Part shown: one piece after another, positions 34,448 to 48,477 of the stretch
Numbering within the stretch: position 1 is the stretch's first letter
Layout: each line of letters starts with the position of its first letter
DNA from: Kosakonia oryzae
GTDB lineage: Bacteria > Pseudomonadota > Gammaproteobacteria > Enterobacterales > Enterobacteriaceae
NCBI RefSeq assembly: GCF_001658025.2
Contig: NZ_CP014007.2
Span: 434,001 to 498,000, forward strand
Direction: 5' to 3'
Length of the DNA: 64,000 nucleotides
Notes under the pieces: model-generated
Told to the model about the DNA's origin: nothing
The model's database searches: none
What the model saw: the letters and a program-made list of their open reading frames with translations, nothing else
Made by a program: the position numbers and the translations under genes

Positions 34448-34957
34448 TTAAGCGCGAGCGTTCATGCGATCCAGTTTTTCAACTTTCTGGCGAATGCGCT
34501 GACGTTTCATCGGCGACAGGTAATCAATGAACAGTTTACCTACCAGATGATCCATCTCGTGCTGAATACAGATAGCCAGCAGCCCATCAGCTTCCAGTTC
34601 GAATGTTTTTCCGTCACGATCCAGCGCACGGATTTTCACTTTTTCAGCGCGCGGTACTAATGCTCGTTGTTCCGGAATGGACAGACAGCCTTCTTCGATG
34701 CCTGTTTCACCGCTTTTTTCCAGCAGTTCCGGGTTAATCAGTACCAGTTGTTCGTCGCGATTTTCAGAAACGTCGATCACGATAATGCGCTGATGGATAT
34801 CAACCTGCGTTGCCGCAAGACCAATACCTTCTTCTGCGTACATGGTTTCAAACATATCATCCACAATACGTTGAATGTCCGCATTCACTTCTTTAACCGG
34901 CTCGGCGACTTTGCGAAGACGCTCGTCCGGAATATGTAACACATGCAAAACTGCCAT
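34448..34957 (-). CDS. def: Peptide deformylase
   Basis: 169 residues. Ferrous-iron metalloenzyme that removes formyl from nascent chains. All three motifs are intact: GIGLAATQ (45-52), EEGCLS with metal ligand Cys91, and QHEMDH with His133, Glu134 and His137. First gene of def-fmt-rsmB-trkA, divergent from dprA across 128 bases. Confidence 0.99.
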   Translation of the reverse strand: MAVLHVLHIPDERLRKVAEPVKEVNADIQRIVDDMFETMYAEEGIGLAATQVDIHQRIIVIDVSENRDEQLVLINPELLEKSGETGIEEGCLSIPEQRALVPRAEKVKIRALDRDGKTFELEADGLLAICIQHEMDHLVGKLFIDYLSPMKRQRIRQKVEKLDRMNARA

Positions 34958-35085
34958 AAATATCCAGAGTCGTGTTCAGGAGTTGGTGAGAATATTATCT
35001 CTATTCTAGACAAAACCCCCACTGATTGACAGCATCGGTGACCAATCGCAAGGATTGCCAGGACGGCTTGTGGCAGGGGAAATGG

Positions 35086-36210
35086 ATGACATCCACAGAG
35101 ATAAGATTACGTTTACTACAGGTCGGAGACCTGTGCGGCGATAAATGGCTACGAACAGCACAATGGCTGGAGCAAAACAAGGGAGCAACGTCTGAAGAGC
35201 TTGAGCATTTCGGGCTGACAACAGCGCAGGTCAGGCGTTTTTTCTCTTTATCAGCGCAGGACCTGGAGAGGGGCCTGGACTGGTTGAGCCAGGCTAACCA
35301 TCATCTCATTAGTGCCAGTGATGCGGCATATCCCGAATCTCTACGCGCTATTGCTGATTATCCGGGGGCCATTTTGGTGAAGGGCGAAGTCTCAGCGCTA
35401 AAAACTCAGCAACTGGCAGTTGTTGGCAGCCGTGCCCATTCCTGGTATGGAGAGCGCTGGGGACGTCTGTTTTGCGAGGTGCTTGCCCGAAGTGGTTTTA
35501 CCATTACCAGCGGTATGGCTCTGGGGATCGACAGTATTGCCCACCGGGCCGCGTTGAATGTTGGAGGCAAAAGCGTAGCTGTGTTGGGAAATGGCCTTTT
35601 TAGCCTCTATCCCCGACGGCACTCGGCGCTTGCCAGCCAACTTATTGATTCCGGTGGCGCACTCGTTTCTGAATTTCCCCTTGCGGCGCATCCCAAACGG
35701 GAACATTTTCCTCGACGAAATCGCATTATCAGCGGGCTTAGTCGTGGAGTTCTGGTTGTTGAGGCAGCGCTACGCAGCGGATCGCTCGTCACCGCCCGAA
35801 GTGCACTTGAGCAAGGTCGTGAGGTTTTTGCGCTGCCCGGCCCGATTGGGAGTCCCGGTAGTGAGGGGCCGCACTGGTTAATCAAACAAGGGGCAACTTT
35901 GGTGACATCTGCCGGCGAGATCCTCGAAAGTTTGCAATACGGGCTAAGCTGGCTACCTGAACCAGGTGGAAATTCATTTTATTCTTCAGATCAAGAAGAG
36001 GTGGCATTGCCATTTCCTGAGCTCCTGGCTAACGTAGGAGATGAGGTAACACCTGTTGACGTCGTCGCTGAACGTGCCGGCCAACCTGTGCCAGTCACAG
36101 CTGCTCAATTGCTTGAACTGGAGTTAGCAGGATGGATCGCAGCTGTACCCGGCGGCTATGTCCGATTGAGGAGGGCAAGCCATGTTCGACGTACTAATGT
36201 ACTTGTTTGA
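35086..36210 (+). CDS. dprA: DNA processing protein DprA (Smf)
   Basis: 374 residues from ATG 35086 ([14 protein letters not shown]). The frame extends 20 codons upstream, but those overlap the divergent promoter region and are absent from E. coli DprA. It binds incoming single-stranded DNA and loads RecA in natural transformation. Its Rossmann-like core includes [15 protein letters not shown] and the G-S-rich [22 protein letters not shown]-terminal winged helix (about residues 310-374) is present. Enterobacteria are rarely competent, and its role here is unclear. The 3' end overlaps smg by 29 bases. Confidence 0.96.
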   Translation: MTSTEIRLRLLQVGDLCGDKWLRTAQWLEQNKGATSEELEHFGLTTAQVRRFFSLSAQDLERGLDWLSQANHHLISASDAAYPESLRAIADYPGAILVKGEVSALKTQQLAVVGSRAHSWYGERWGRLFCEVLARSGFTITSGMALGIDSIAHRAALNVGGKSVAVLGNGLFSLYPRRHSALASQLIDSGGALVSEFPLAAHPKREHFPRRNRIISGLSRGVLVVEAALRSGSLVTARSALEQGREVFALPGPIGSPGSEGPHWLIKQGATLVTSAGEILESLQYGLSWLPEPGGNSFYSSDQEEVALPFPELLANVGDEVTPVDVVAERAGQPVPVTAAQLLELELAGWIAAVPGGYVRLRRASHVRRTNVLV

Positions 36211-36655
36211 GACTTACATCCATAACGAAGCTGAAATGCGTGTGGATCAAGACAAACTGGAACGGGATCTTACCGACGCCGGATTTGATCGTGAAGATAT
36301 CTACAACGCTCTTTTGTGGCTGGAAAAGCTGGCTGATTATCAGGAAGGCCTCGCCGAACCGATGCAGCTTGCTTCTGATCCACTCTCAGTGCGTATCTAT
36401 ACTGCTGAAGAGTGCGAAAGGCTGGATGCCAGTTGCCGGGGATTTTTGTTGTTCCTTGAGCAGATTCAGGTGCTAAACCTCGAAACCCGAGAAATGGTGA
36501 TAGAACGTGTGCTGGCGCTGGATACGGCAGAGTTCGATCTGGAAGATCTTAAATGGGTCATTCTGATGGTACTCTTCAATATTCCAGGATGTGAAAACGC
36601 ATACCAGCAGATGGAAGAATTACTCTTTGAAGTGAATGAAGGTATGCTGCACTAA
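36182..36655 (+). CDS. smg: Smg (DUF494 family) protein
   Basis: 157 residues, the E. coli length. Acidic soluble protein beginning [20 protein letters not shown], with a winged-helix-like N-terminal region. The start lies within dprA, giving a 29-base overlap in another frame, typical of translational coupling. The function is not established. Confidence 0.94.
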   Translation: MFDVLMYLFETYIHNEAEMRVDQDKLERDLTDAGFDREDIYNALLWLEKLADYQEGLAEPMQLASDPLSVRIYTAEECERLDASCRGFLLFLEQIQVLNLETREMVIERVLALDTAEFDLEDLKWVILMVLFNIPGCENAYQQMEELLFEVNEGMLH

Positions 36656-36681
36656 TCATTTTTGCAGCTTCAAGAGTCGTT

Positions 36682-37239
36682 ATGGCCAAATCAGCACTGT
36701 TTTCGGTGCGCAACAACGAGCCCTGCCCACAATGCGGGGCTGAACTTGTTATCCGTTCCGGGAAACACGGCCCGTTTCTCGGATGTTCCCATTATCCGGA
36801 ATGTGACTACGTTCGTCCCCTGAAGAGCCAGGCGGATGGACATATTGTTAAAGTTCTGGATGGGCATCCGTGCCCGGACTGCGGCGCGCCGATGGTATTA
36901 CGGCAAGGGCGTTTTGGTATGTTTATCGGTTGTAGCCAGTATCCGGAATGTGAACATACCGAGCTGATTGATAAGCCTGACGAGACCGCCATTACCTGCC
37001 CGCAGTGTCAGAGCGGACATCTGGTGCAGCGCCGTTCCCGATACGGCAAAACCTTCTATTCCTGCGATCGCTATCCTGATTGCCAGTTCGTTATCAATTT
37101 CAAACCGGTGGCGGGTGAATGTCCTGCATGCCACTACCCGCTGCTTATCGAAAAGAAAACCGCGCAAGGTGTAAAACGCTTCTGCGCCAGTAAACAATGT
37201 GGACAGCCGGTAACGGCGGAACAAACTCGTGAAGAATAA
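36682..37239 (+). CDS. yrdD: YrdD, topoisomerase I-type zinc-ribbon protein
   Basis: 185 residues made of four successive zinc ribbons: CPQC..CSHYPEC, CPDC..CSQYPEC, CPQC..CDRYPDC and CPAC..CASKQC. These are like the C-terminal DNA-binding ribbons of topoisomerase I without its catalytic domain. Probably a single-stranded DNA-binding protein. Ends 11 bases inside tsaC, so translation is coupled. E. coli YrdD is about 180 residues. Confidence 0.93.
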   Translation: MAKSALFSVRNNEPCPQCGAELVIRSGKHGPFLGCSHYPECDYVRPLKSQADGHIVKVLDGHPCPDCGAPMVLRQGRFGMFIGCSQYPECEHTELIDKPDETAITCPQCQSGHLVQRRSRYGKTFYSCDRYPDCQFVINFKPVAGECPACHYPLLIEKKTAQGVKRFCASKQCGQPVTAEQTREE

Positions 37240-37801
37240 CCTGCCAACAGATCCTGTCGCTTCAGCGATTGAGGTCCTGAATAAAGAAGAAGTCATCGCT
37301 TATCCAACTGAAGCTGTTTTTGGCGTCGGCTGCGACCCGGACAGTGAAACTGCCGTCTATCGTCTGCTTGAACTGAAGCAGCGTCCGGTTGATAAAGGAT
37401 TAATCCTGATTGCTGCCAACTTTGATCAGCTGAAACCCTATATTGATGACAGCATGCTGACGGACGAACAACGCCAGGCCGTCTTCAAATGCTGGCCTGG
37501 CCCGGTAACCTTTGTGTTTCCGGCAAAACCAACCACACCGCGCTGGTTAACCGGGCGTTTTGACTCGCTGGCGGTACGTGTCACCGATCACCCAATGGTC
37601 ATTGCACTTTGCACGGCTTACGGTAAACCGCTGGTTTCGACAAGTGCCAATTTATCCGGGCTGCCACCTTGCAGAACGGCGCAAGAGGTTATCGAGCAAT
37701 TTGGTGCCAGCTTTCCGGTGATTGATGCGCCAACGGGCGGCCGGCAGAACCCTTCTGAAATCCGTGATGCCCTCACCGGCGAACTTTTTCGCCAGGGATA
37801 A
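37229..37801 (+). CDS. tsaC: Threonylcarbamoyl-AMP synthase TsaC
   Basis: 190 residues with a GTG start at 37229 inside the end of yrdD. Sua5/YrdC fold. It makes threonylcarbamoyl-AMP from Thr, bicarbonate and ATP for t6A37 of ANN-decoding tRNAs, such as the tRNA-Thr at 44907. Conserved [18 protein letters not shown] and STSANLSG motifs are present. The next gene aroE starts 4 bases after its stop. Confidence 0.97.
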   Translation: MKNNLPTDPVASAIEVLNKEEVIAYPTEAVFGVGCDPDSETAVYRLLELKQRPVDKGLILIAANFDQLKPYIDDSMLTDEQRQAVFKCWPGPVTFVFPAKPTTPRWLTGRFDSLAVRVTDHPMVIALCTAYGKPLVSTSANLSGLPPCRTAQEVIEQFGASFPVIDAPTGGRQNPSEIRDALTGELFRQG

Positions 37802-37805
37802 TAGT

Positions 37806-38624
37806 ATGGAATCCTACGCAGTCTTCGGTAACCCTATTGCTCATAGTAAGTCACCCTTTATCCATCAACAGTTTGCCCTTCAGCTTGGCATCGACCATCC
37901 CTATGGGCGGGTGCTTGCTCCAGTGGATGACTTCGTGAATACGCTGGATGCCTTCTTTACTGCTGGTGGTAAAGGCGCGAACGTTACGGTTCCCTTTAAA
38001 GAAGAGGCATTTGCTCGAGCCGATGAGCTGACAGAACGCGCAGCTCTGGCCGGCGCGGTAAATACATTAAAGCGCCTTGATGATGGGCGCTTGGTCGGAG
38101 ATAACACCGATGGCATCGGTTTGCTCAGCGATTTGCAACGGCTGGGCTTTATCCGCCCGGGATTTCGTATCCTGTTGGTTGGCGCGGGAGGTGCGGCGCG
38201 CGGCGTATTACTTCCTCTGTTATCCATGGATTGTGCGATAACGATTACTAACCGAACGTTTTCACGGGCGGAAGAGCTGGAGAAGCTCTTTGCTCATACC
38301 GGTAGCGTCGTTGCCGTGCAAATGGCTGATCTTCAGGGGCATGAATTCGATCTGATCATTAATGCAACTTCCAGCGGGATTGGTGGGAAAATTCCGGCAT
38401 TACCGTCGTCGCTCGTTCATGCCAGGCTTTACTGCTACGACATGTTCTACCAAAAAGGGAACACACCGTTTCTGGACTGGTGTATAAACCTGGGAGCAAA
38501 ACAGTGCGCCGATGGTTTGGGTATGCTGGTGGGGCAGGCTGCACATGCGGTATTGCTGTGGCACGGCGTGTTGCCGGATGTTGAACCAGTCATTCAGATG
38601 CTGAAGCAGGAGCTGGCGAAATGA
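37806..38624 (+). CDS. aroE: Shikimate dehydrogenase (NADP+)
   Basis: 272 residues from ATG 37806. A longer in-frame start inside tsaC is rejected. It reduces 3-dehydroshikimate to shikimate in aromatic amino-acid synthesis. Substrate residues Ser14, Ser16, Lys65, Asn86 and Asp102 are present, with an NADP-binding GAGGA at 126-130. Its substrate derives from the product of dehydroquinases such as AroQ, encoded at 59400. Overlaps yrdB by four bases. Confidence 0.98.
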   Translation: MESYAVFGNPIAHSKSPFIHQQFALQLGIDHPYGRVLAPVDDFVNTLDAFFTAGGKGANVTVPFKEEAFARADELTERAALAGAVNTLKRLDDGRLVGDNTDGIGLLSDLQRLGFIRPGFRILLVGAGGAARGVLLPLLSMDCAITITNRTFSRAEELEKLFAHTGSVVAVQMADLQGHEFDLIINATSSGIGGKIPALPSSLVHARLYCYDMFYQKGNTPFLDWCINLGAKQCADGLGMLVGQAAHAVLLWHGVLPDVEPVIQMLKQELAK

Positions 38625-38878
38625 ATCAGGCTATCCAGTTTCCGGATCGCGAAGAGTGGGATTCCTTAATGCAGGCTGTCTGCTTTCCGGCACTGGTTAA
38701 TGGAATGCAGATGATATGCGCCATTAAAGGCGATGATCTAAAGCAACGTTTCGATGCTGAAACACCGGAACAGTTTCTGGCGACATTTCGTGACTATCGC
38801 TGGGATCTGGAAGAAGAGGCGGAACAGTTGATCCGCCAACAGAAGGAAGATGATCAGGGTATTGTCTGGTTATCCTGA
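38621..38878 (+). CDS. yrdB: YrdB, DUF1488 family protein
   Basis: 85 residues, family length. Starts in an ATGA overlap with aroE. The sequence [14 protein letters not shown] and the acidic end [20 protein letters not shown] are family-typical. Function unknown. Its 3' end overlaps the convergent yrdA by 25 bases. Confidence 0.94.
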   Translation: MNQAIQFPDREEWDSLMQAVCFPALVNGMQMICAIKGDDLKQRFDAETPEQFLATFRDYRWDLEEEAEQLIRQQKEDDQGIVWLS

Positions 38879-39408
38879 TCCAGATACTCATCTTTCCATT
38901 TCACATAGTTGTTCGCCGAGTACTTTAATCCTTCTATTTCCGCTTTCTTCAGGGGGCGGATCTGTTTTACCGGGCTTCCCAGATACAAATATCCACTCTC
39001 CAGCCGCTTATTTTGCGGCACCAGACTACCCGCGCCGATCATGACGTTGTCTTCAATAACCGCGCCATCCAGCAAAATAGATCCCATTCCAACCAGCACG
39101 CGATTGCCAATGATGCAGCCGTGCAGCATCACTTTGTGCCCAACGGTGACATCCTCGCCGATGATGAGGGGGTTTCCCTCTGGGTTAGAAGAGGATTTAT
39201 GCGTAACATGCAGAACGCTACCATCCTGAATATTGCTGCGGGCACCGATCTCTACATAGTTCACATCACCGCGAATGACGACCAGCGGCCAGATGCCTAC
39301 ATCATCGGCAATTCTGACATCGCCAATTACCACGCTGCTGCTATCAACCATGACCCGCAAGCCGATTTTAGGGAAGAAATCCTTATAAGGACGTAAAACA
39401 ACTGACAT
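38854..39408 (-). CDS. yrdA: YrdA, gamma-class carbonic anhydrase-like protein
   Basis: 184 residues. Left-handed beta-helix of hexapeptide repeats (VVIGDVRIADDVGIWPLVVIRGDV). It contains the three histidines of the gamma carbonic anhydrase metal site, in VLHVTHKSS, VTVGHKVMLHG. The closest families are PaaY/YrdA zinc proteins, and activity in E. coli YrdA is uncertain. Convergent with yrdB and divergent from the rRNA operon. Confidence 0.95.
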   Translation of the reverse strand: MSVVLRPYKDFFPKIGLRVMVDSSSVVIGDVRIADDVGIWPLVVIRGDVNYVEIGARSNIQDGSVLHVTHKSSSNPEGNPLIIGEDVTVGHKVMLHGCIIGNRVLVGMGSILLDGAVIEDNVMIGAGSLVPQNKRLESGYLYLGSPVKQIRPLKKAEIEGLKYSANNYVKWKDEYLDQDNQTIP

Positions 39409-39519
39409 AGCTACCTCATCAAAAACGGGCTGAGATAGAAACTTTGATCGTTAGAAAGGCCTTCTGCAAGCCTTTTACGCGTCATTAAATGCGCAGATCG
39501 TACGGGATCGCAGCAAAAA

Positions 39520-39596
39520 GAATGAAAAAACAGCAGTCAGAAAAAAAGATCGCAAAAAGACTTGTGCTTAAAATTGGGATCCCTATAATGCGCCTC
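39520..39596 (+). promoter_or_regulatory. rRNA operon promoter P1 with upstream element
   Basis: -35 TTGTGC (39562-39567), -10 TATAAT (39584-39589), 16-base spacer and GCGCCTCC discriminator form an rrn P1 promoter subject to ppGpp and DksA control. The A-rich tract 39520-39561 is a typical UP element bound by alpha-CTD. The rest of the yrdA-P1 gap (39409-39519) probably holds Fis sites, but I cannot place them firmly. Confidence 0.88.
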
Positions 39597-39668
39597 CGTT
39601 GACACGACAACGTGAATCACTTCACGAGATGGTCGGGTAACGAAAGAGAAAAATCCTGAAATTCAGGG

Positions 39669-39696
39669 TTGACTCTGAAAGAGGAAGGCGTAATAT
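39669..39696 (+). promoter_or_regulatory. rRNA operon promoter P2
   Basis: -35 TTGACT (39669-39674) and -10 TAATAT (39691-39696) with a 16-base spacer, 107 bases downstream of P1, the usual tandem arrangement. Confidence 0.82.
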
Positions 39697-39736
39697 ACGC
39701 CACCTCGCGACGAAGCGCTGAAAGCCGCGTCGCAAC

Positions 39737-39748
39737 TGCTCTTTAACA
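39737..39748 (+). promoter_or_regulatory. boxA antitermination site of the rRNA leader
   Basis: TGCTCTTTAACA matches the rrn boxA bound by NusB-NusE (S10), about 135 bases before the 16S start. Confidence 0.9.
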
Positions 39749-39882
39749 ATTTATCAGACAATCTGTGTGGGCACTCAGGTGACGCGGATTCTTGATGTCT
39801 TCGGACAAAAAATGAATACCAAGTCTCAACGAGTGAACACGTAATTCATTACGAAGTTTAATTCATTGAGCATCAAACTTTT

Positions 39883-41422
<1,540 letters not shown>

Positions 41423-41507
41423 CCTTAAAAGAACCCTTCCCTGAAGTGCTCACACAGATTGTCTGATGAAAAGTAAAAAGCAAGGCGTCTTGCGAAGCAG
41501 ACTATGT

Positions 41508-41583
41508 GTCCCCTTCGTCTAGAGGCCCAGGACACCGCCCTTTCACGGCGGTAACAGGGGTTCGAATCCCCTAGGGGACGCCA
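41508..41583 (+). tRNA. tRNA-Glu (anticodon TTC)
   Basis: 76 bases including encoded CCA. Acceptor stem GTCCCCT/AGGGGAC, anticodon stem CCGCC/GGCGG with loop CTTTCAC and anticodon TTC at 41542-41544. It is the single spacer tRNA of this rRNA operon. Its U34 is the substrate of the TusBCD-dependent 2-thiolation encoded at 8036-9076. Confidence 0.98.
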
Positions 41584-41657
41584 CTTGCGCGGGAATGTGT
41601 GAAAGGCGTTGCCCATCCGTATCTCAAAACTGACTTACGAGTCATGTTTGAGATATA

Positions 41658-41667
41658 TGCTCTTTAA
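41658..41667 (+). promoter_or_regulatory. boxA before 23S rRNA
   Basis: TGCTCTTTAA in the 16S-23S spacer, 111 bases before the 23S start, matches the second rrn boxA. The rest of the spacer 41584-41777 holds the processing stem and nothing else recognised. Confidence 0.8.
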
Positions 41668-41777
41668 AAATCTGGATCAAGCTGAAAATTGAAACACTGA
41701 ACAACGCAAGTTGTTCGTGAGTCTCTCAAATTTTCGCAATGCGATGATGAATCGGAAGAAACATCTTCGGGTTGTGA

Positions 41778-44682
<2,905 letters not shown>

Positions 44683-44774
44683 ACAACGCCGAAGATGTTT
44701 TGGCGTGAGAGAGAATTTTCAGCGTGATACAGATTAGACCGGTGTGCCCTGGTGGCATGGCGGTGAACAGAATT

Positions 44775-44894
44775 TGCCTGGCGGCACTAGCGCGGTGGTC
44801 CCACCTGACCCCATGCCGAACTCAGAAGTGAAACGCCGTAGCGCCGATGGTAGTGTGGGGTCTCCCCATGCGAGAGTAGGGAACTGCCAGGCAT
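44775..44894 (+). rRNA. rrf: 5S ribosomal RNA, first copy
   Basis: 120 bases from TGCCTGGCGGCACTAGCG to CTGCCAGGCAT. It differs from the second copy at one position near base 13 (C here, T there). Confidence 0.98.
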
Positions 44895-44906
44895 CAAATT
44901 TAGCGT

Positions 44907-44982
44907 GCTGATATGGCTCAGTTGGTAGAGCGCACCCTTGGTAAGGGTGAGGTCCCCAGTTCGACTCTGGGTATCAGCACCA
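44907..44982 (+). tRNA. thrV: tRNA-Thr (anticodon GGT)
   Basis: 76 bases including CCA. Acceptor GCTGATA/TATCAGC, loop TTGGTAA with anticodon GGT at 44940-44942. It lies between the two 5S genes, the arrangement of E. coli rrnD (thrV). A substrate of the TsaC t6A pathway. Confidence 0.98.
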
Positions 44983-45018
44983 GTTATAGCGGTTAAAGTT
45001 CGGCATTTAGAAAGAATT

Positions 45019-45138
45019 TGCCTGGCGGCATTAGCGCGGTGGTCCCACCTGACCCCATGCCGAACTCAGAAGTGAAACGCCGTAGCGCCGATGGTAGTGT
45101 GGGGTCTCCCCATGCGAGAGTAGGGAACTGCCAGGCAT
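45019..45138 (+). rRNA. rrf: 5S ribosomal RNA, second copy
   Basis: 120 bases, identical to the first copy except for one base near position 13. Followed within 4 bases by the operon terminator. Confidence 0.98.
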
Positions 45139-45141
45139 CAA

Positions 45142-45184
45142 ACAAAACAAAAGGCCCTGTCGAAAGACGGGGCCTTTTGTTTTA
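45142..45184 (+). terminator. Rho-independent terminator of the rRNA operon
   Basis: AAAACAAAAGGCCC and GGGCCTTTTGTTTT flank a CTGTC-GAAA-GACGG tip, with an unbroken T-rich end. The A/T symmetry would allow use on both strands. Confidence 0.93.
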
Positions 45185-45299
45185 TCTGTTGCTTATCCAC
45201 AAACACTATCTCTTGGTAAAAATTATTTCGTGTTCAGTGCCTCAAATGTTGCGCTGCAACGACCTCTCGTAAAACACTCTGACATCAAACAAGAGCGAT

Positions 45300-45323
45300 A
45301 AAAAAGGCCACCTGCGGGTGGCC
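45300..45323 (-). terminator. Rho-independent terminator of the yhdWXYZ operon
   Basis: On the minus strand GGCCACC (45323-45317), loop, GGTGGCC (45312-45306), then six T residues, 20 bases after the yhdZ stop. It faces the rRNA operon terminator across 115 bases. Confidence 0.88.
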
Positions 45324-45343
45324 CTGAAACGCGGCGATAACGA

Positions 45344-46102
45344 TCAGTGGATAACTTGCGACAGGAAAGCGCGGGTACGTTCTGATTTCGGGTTCGCAAA
45401 GAACTCTTCAGGCGGCGCCTGCTCAACAATCTCACCGCGATCCATAAAGATCACGCGATCAGCGACGGTGCGGGCAAAGCCCATTTCATGGGTTACGCAC
45501 AGCATCGTCATACCAGATTGTGCGAGGCCAATCATCGTATCCAGCACTTCTTTCACCATTTCCGGATCCAGCGCTGACGTGGGCTCATCAAAAAGCATGA
45601 TCTTTGGCTTCATGCAAAGCGAACGGGCAATCGCCACACGCTGCTGCTGACCACCCGAAATCTGTCCGGGAAATTTGTGCGCATGCTCGGCAATACGCAC
45701 GCGCTCAAGATAGTGCATTGCCAGCGCTTCAGCTTCCTTCTTCGGCATTTTGCGCACCCAAATTGGTGCCAGCGTACAGTTCTGTAATACGGTGAGATGC
45801 GGAAACAGATTGAAGTGCTGGAAAACCATGCCCACTTCCTGGCGAATCTTTTCAATATTGCGAATATCTTCGTTCAGCTCGATACCATCAACAACGATAC
45901 GGCCCTGCTGATGCTCTTCCAGATGGTTGATACAACGGATAGTCGTTGATTTCCCTGAACCGGAAGGGCCGCAGAGTACAATACGTTCACCCTGCTTAAC
46001 GTTCAGATTGATGTCCTTCAGGACATGGAACTGCCCGTACCACTTGTTCACATTATCGAGCGTAATCATCGCGTCGGCAGGTTGCATAATCATATTACTC
46101 AT
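45344..46102 (-). CDS. yhdZ: Polar amino-acid ABC transporter ATPase (YhdZ/AapP)
   Basis: 252 residues. Walker [10 protein letters not shown] near residue 39, signature [13 protein letters not shown] and Walker [13 protein letters not shown] are all intact, so it should hydrolyse ATP. It powers the YhdX-YhdY permease dimer. Last of the four-gene operon, 8 bases after yhdY. The substrate range is inferred from the AapJQMP general L-amino acid system of Rhizobium and is not proven here. Confidence 0.96.
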   Translation of the reverse strand: MSNMIMQPADAMITLDNVNKWYGQFHVLKDINLNVKQGERIVLCGPSGSGKSTTIRCINHLEEHQQGRIVVDGIELNEDIRNIEKIRQEVGMVFQHFNLFPHLTVLQNCTLAPIWVRKMPKKEAEALAMHYLERVRIAEHAHKFPGQISGGQQQRVAIARSLCMKPKIMLFDEPTSALDPEMVKEVLDTMIGLAQSGMTMLCVTHEMGFARTVADRVIFMDRGEIVEQAPPEEFFANPKSERTRAFLSQVIH

Positions 46103-46110
46103 GGTGTTCC

Positions 46111-47214
46111 TCAGTGCGGTGTACGCCCGGTGTTAAAGCGCTTTTCCAGATGCTGGCTGTAGCGCGACATGCTAAAACAGAAAACCCAATAAACTAACGC
46201 GGCGAAAACATAACCCTCAGTCGACATGCCGAGCCATGCCGGATCGACCGTAGCCTGTTGCACGCTGCTGAAAAGATCGAACAGGCCGATGATGATCACC
46301 AGGCTGGTATCTTTAAACAGCGCAATAATGGTGTTCACCAGGCCCGGGATCACCAGCTTCAGCGCCTGCGGCAAAATCACCAGACCTTGTGTTTTCCAGT
46401 AGCCCAGCGCCAGAGATTCTGCGGCTTCGTACTGGCCTTTTGGCAGCGCCTGCAAACCGCCGCGCACCACTTCCGCCACATAAGCAGACTGGAACAGGAT
46501 CACGCCGACCAGCGCGCGGATCAGCTTATCAATGCTGGTTCCTTCCGACATAAACAGCGGCAGCATGACCGAGGACATAAACAGAACGGTGATCAGCGGC
46601 ACCCCGCGCCAGAACTCAATAAACACCACCGACAAAATACGCACGACCGGCATTTTTGAACGGCGCCCCAGCGCCAGCAAAATGCCCAGCGGCAGTGCGC
46701 CGGCAATACCGACAGAAGCGATAATCAGTGTCAGCGTTAGGCCGCCCCACTGGCGGGTTTCAACGCGATCCAGTCCCAGAAAGCCGCCAAACATTAACCA
46801 CCAGACAACGATCGGGTAGATAACAGCCCAGCAGGCAATGTAGCGGCCACGATGCGGTAAAGCTTTCCAGAACATCGGCACAATCGACAGCAGGCCAATA
46901 ATCAACGCCAGATTAATACGCCAACGCTGTTCATGCGGGTAGAGGCCATACATAAACTGGCCAAAACGCTCATGAATAAACACCCAGCAAGCGCCTGCCT
47001 TTGTGCAGTCCGCCCGCGTTGAACCCACCCAGTTCGCCTGAAAGAACGCCCACTCCAGCAGCGGCGGAATCAATTCCCACATCAGCCACAGGCAAACGAT
47101 CGTTAGCAGTGAGTTAGACCAACTGGAGAACAAATTTTTTCGTACCCACAACACCGCGCCATTGCTTCTTGCAGGTGTCTGGCGCGCAGAGGGAGACAGA
47201 ATAGCTTTTGTCAT
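46111..47214 (-). CDS. yhdY: Amino-acid ABC transporter permease (YhdY/AapM)
   Basis: 367 residues. About eight membrane segments and the EAA loop [20 protein letters not shown] near residue 255, which docks the ATPase. The N-terminal extension before the HisM-like core, with an odd Cys-containing periplasmic stretch ([12 protein letters not shown]), is typical of the AapM type. It pairs with YhdX. Confidence 0.95.
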   Translation of the reverse strand: MTKAILSPSARQTPARSNGAVLWVRKNLFSSWSNSLLTIVCLWLMWELIPPLLEWAFFQANWVGSTRADCTKAGACWVFIHERFGQFMYGLYPHEQRWRINLALIIGLLSIVPMFWKALPHRGRYIACWAVIYPIVVWWLMFGGFLGLDRVETRQWGGLTLTLIIASVGIAGALPLGILLALGRRSKMPVVRILSVVFIEFWRGVPLITVLFMSSVMLPLFMSEGTSIDKLIRALVGVILFQSAYVAEVVRGGLQALPKGQYEAAESLALGYWKTQGLVILPQALKLVIPGLVNTIIALFKDTSLVIIIGLFDLFSSVQQATVDPAWLGMSTEGYVFAALVYWVFCFSMSRYSQHLEKRFNTGRTPH

Positions 47215-47223
47215 CGTAATTCC

Positions 47224-48405
47224 TTAGCGCTCAATCAGTGCAATGCGACGGTTATAAATGTTCATCAGTAGCGAGATCGACAGACTGATAAGCAGATAAA
47301 CAGACATGGTGATAGCGATGGTTTCAATGGCCTGACCGGTCTGGTTCAGTACCGTTCCCGCGAAAAGTGACACCATATCCGGGTAGCCGATAGCGGCCGC
47401 CAGAGAGGAGTTTTTCACAATATTCAGGTACTGGCTGGTCAGCGGCGGAATGATGACGCGCAATGCCTGAGGGATAATGACCTGGCGCAGCGTCACCGGA
47501 TTTGGCAGCCCCAAAGAACGCGCGGCCTCATGCTGACCATGGGGAACGGACTGAATGCCTGAACGGATAATCTCAGCGATAAACGCTGAGGTATAAACCG
47601 ATAACGCAAGCGTCAGCGCAGCAAGTTCCGGGATCAGTACCATTCCGCCCTGGAAGTTAAAGCCGTGCAGTTGCGGGATTTCCCAGTGCAATGCTGCGCC
47701 GAAAACCCAGTGCGCCAGCAACGGCAGCGCAATGATCAATCCTAGCGCAGCCGGCCAGGTACGACGCAGCTGACCGGTCTTGATCTGATGTGCTTTATTA
47801 AAACGAAACAGACCGACAGAAATGATCACTGCCACGATAACCGCGGCAGCAAAGGCCAACAGACCTTCACCCATTTGTGGAGAAGGGATATAGAGGCCAC
47901 GGTTGCTCAAAAACAGCAAATCCATCGCATTAACTGCCTGGCGCGGGCCGGGCAGGTTACGCAGTACCGCAAAGTACCAAAAAAAGATTTGCAGCAGCGG
48001 CGGGATATTGCGGAAGGTTTCGATATAAATCGTCGACAGTTTTCGCAGTAACCAGTTTTCCGACAGGCGCGCCAGGCCAAGGAAAAAGCCGAGGAAAGAG
48101 GCGAATACAATGCACAATGCCGAGACCAGCAAGGTGTTAAGTAAACCAACAAGGAACACCCGGCCATAGGTGTCGCCCTGCTCATAATCAATCAAGTGTT
48201 GAACAATACCAAAACCAGCGGCGCGATCGAGGAACGCAAAGCCGGAGGTGATTCCGCGATTGTTCAGGTTAGTAACCGTGTTGTGTACCAAATAGATTGC
48301 GATAACGACCACGGCGACAATCGCAAGGATTTGAAACAGCCAGGCACGAACCGCAGGGTTAGAAAGGGAGAAGGAGCCTTTCACGGTTGGGCGGCGATGG
48401 GACAT
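47224..48405 (-). CDS. yhdX: Amino-acid ABC transporter permease (YhdX/AapQ)
   Basis: 393 residues from ATG 48405 (MSHRRPTVKG), the E. coli length. A start seven codons upstream is rejected. About eight membrane segments and the EAA loop HEAARSLGLPNPVTLRQVII near residue 300. Forms the other half of the channel with YhdY, nine bases downstream. Confidence 0.95.
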   Translation of the reverse strand: MSHRRPTVKGSFSLSNPAVRAWLFQILAIVAVVVIAIYLVHNTVTNLNNRGITSGFAFLDRAAGFGIVQHLIDYEQGDTYGRVFLVGLLNTLLVSALCIVFASFLGFFLGLARLSENWLLRKLSTIYIETFRNIPPLLQIFFWYFAVLRNLPGPRQAVNAMDLLFLSNRGLYIPSPQMGEGLLAFAAAVIVAVIISVGLFRFNKAHQIKTGQLRRTWPAALGLIIALPLLAHWVFGAALHWEIPQLHGFNFQGGMVLIPELAALTLALSVYTSAFIAEIIRSGIQSVPHGQHEAARSLGLPNPVTLRQVIIPQALRVIIPPLTSQYLNIVKNSSLAAAIGYPDMVSLFAGTVLNQTGQAIETIAITMSVYLLISLSISLLMNIYNRRIALIER

Positions 48406-48477
48406 AGCAAAAACCTCAGTAACCATGACTCTGGGCTGGGCACCACGCGAGGTGGTGCCCGTTACAGCACTTGCGGA

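Noticed and set aside
44775-45138. Long direct repeat suggesting a mobile element
   Set aside because: The two copies are 5S rRNA genes flanking tRNA-Thr, a known rrnD layout.
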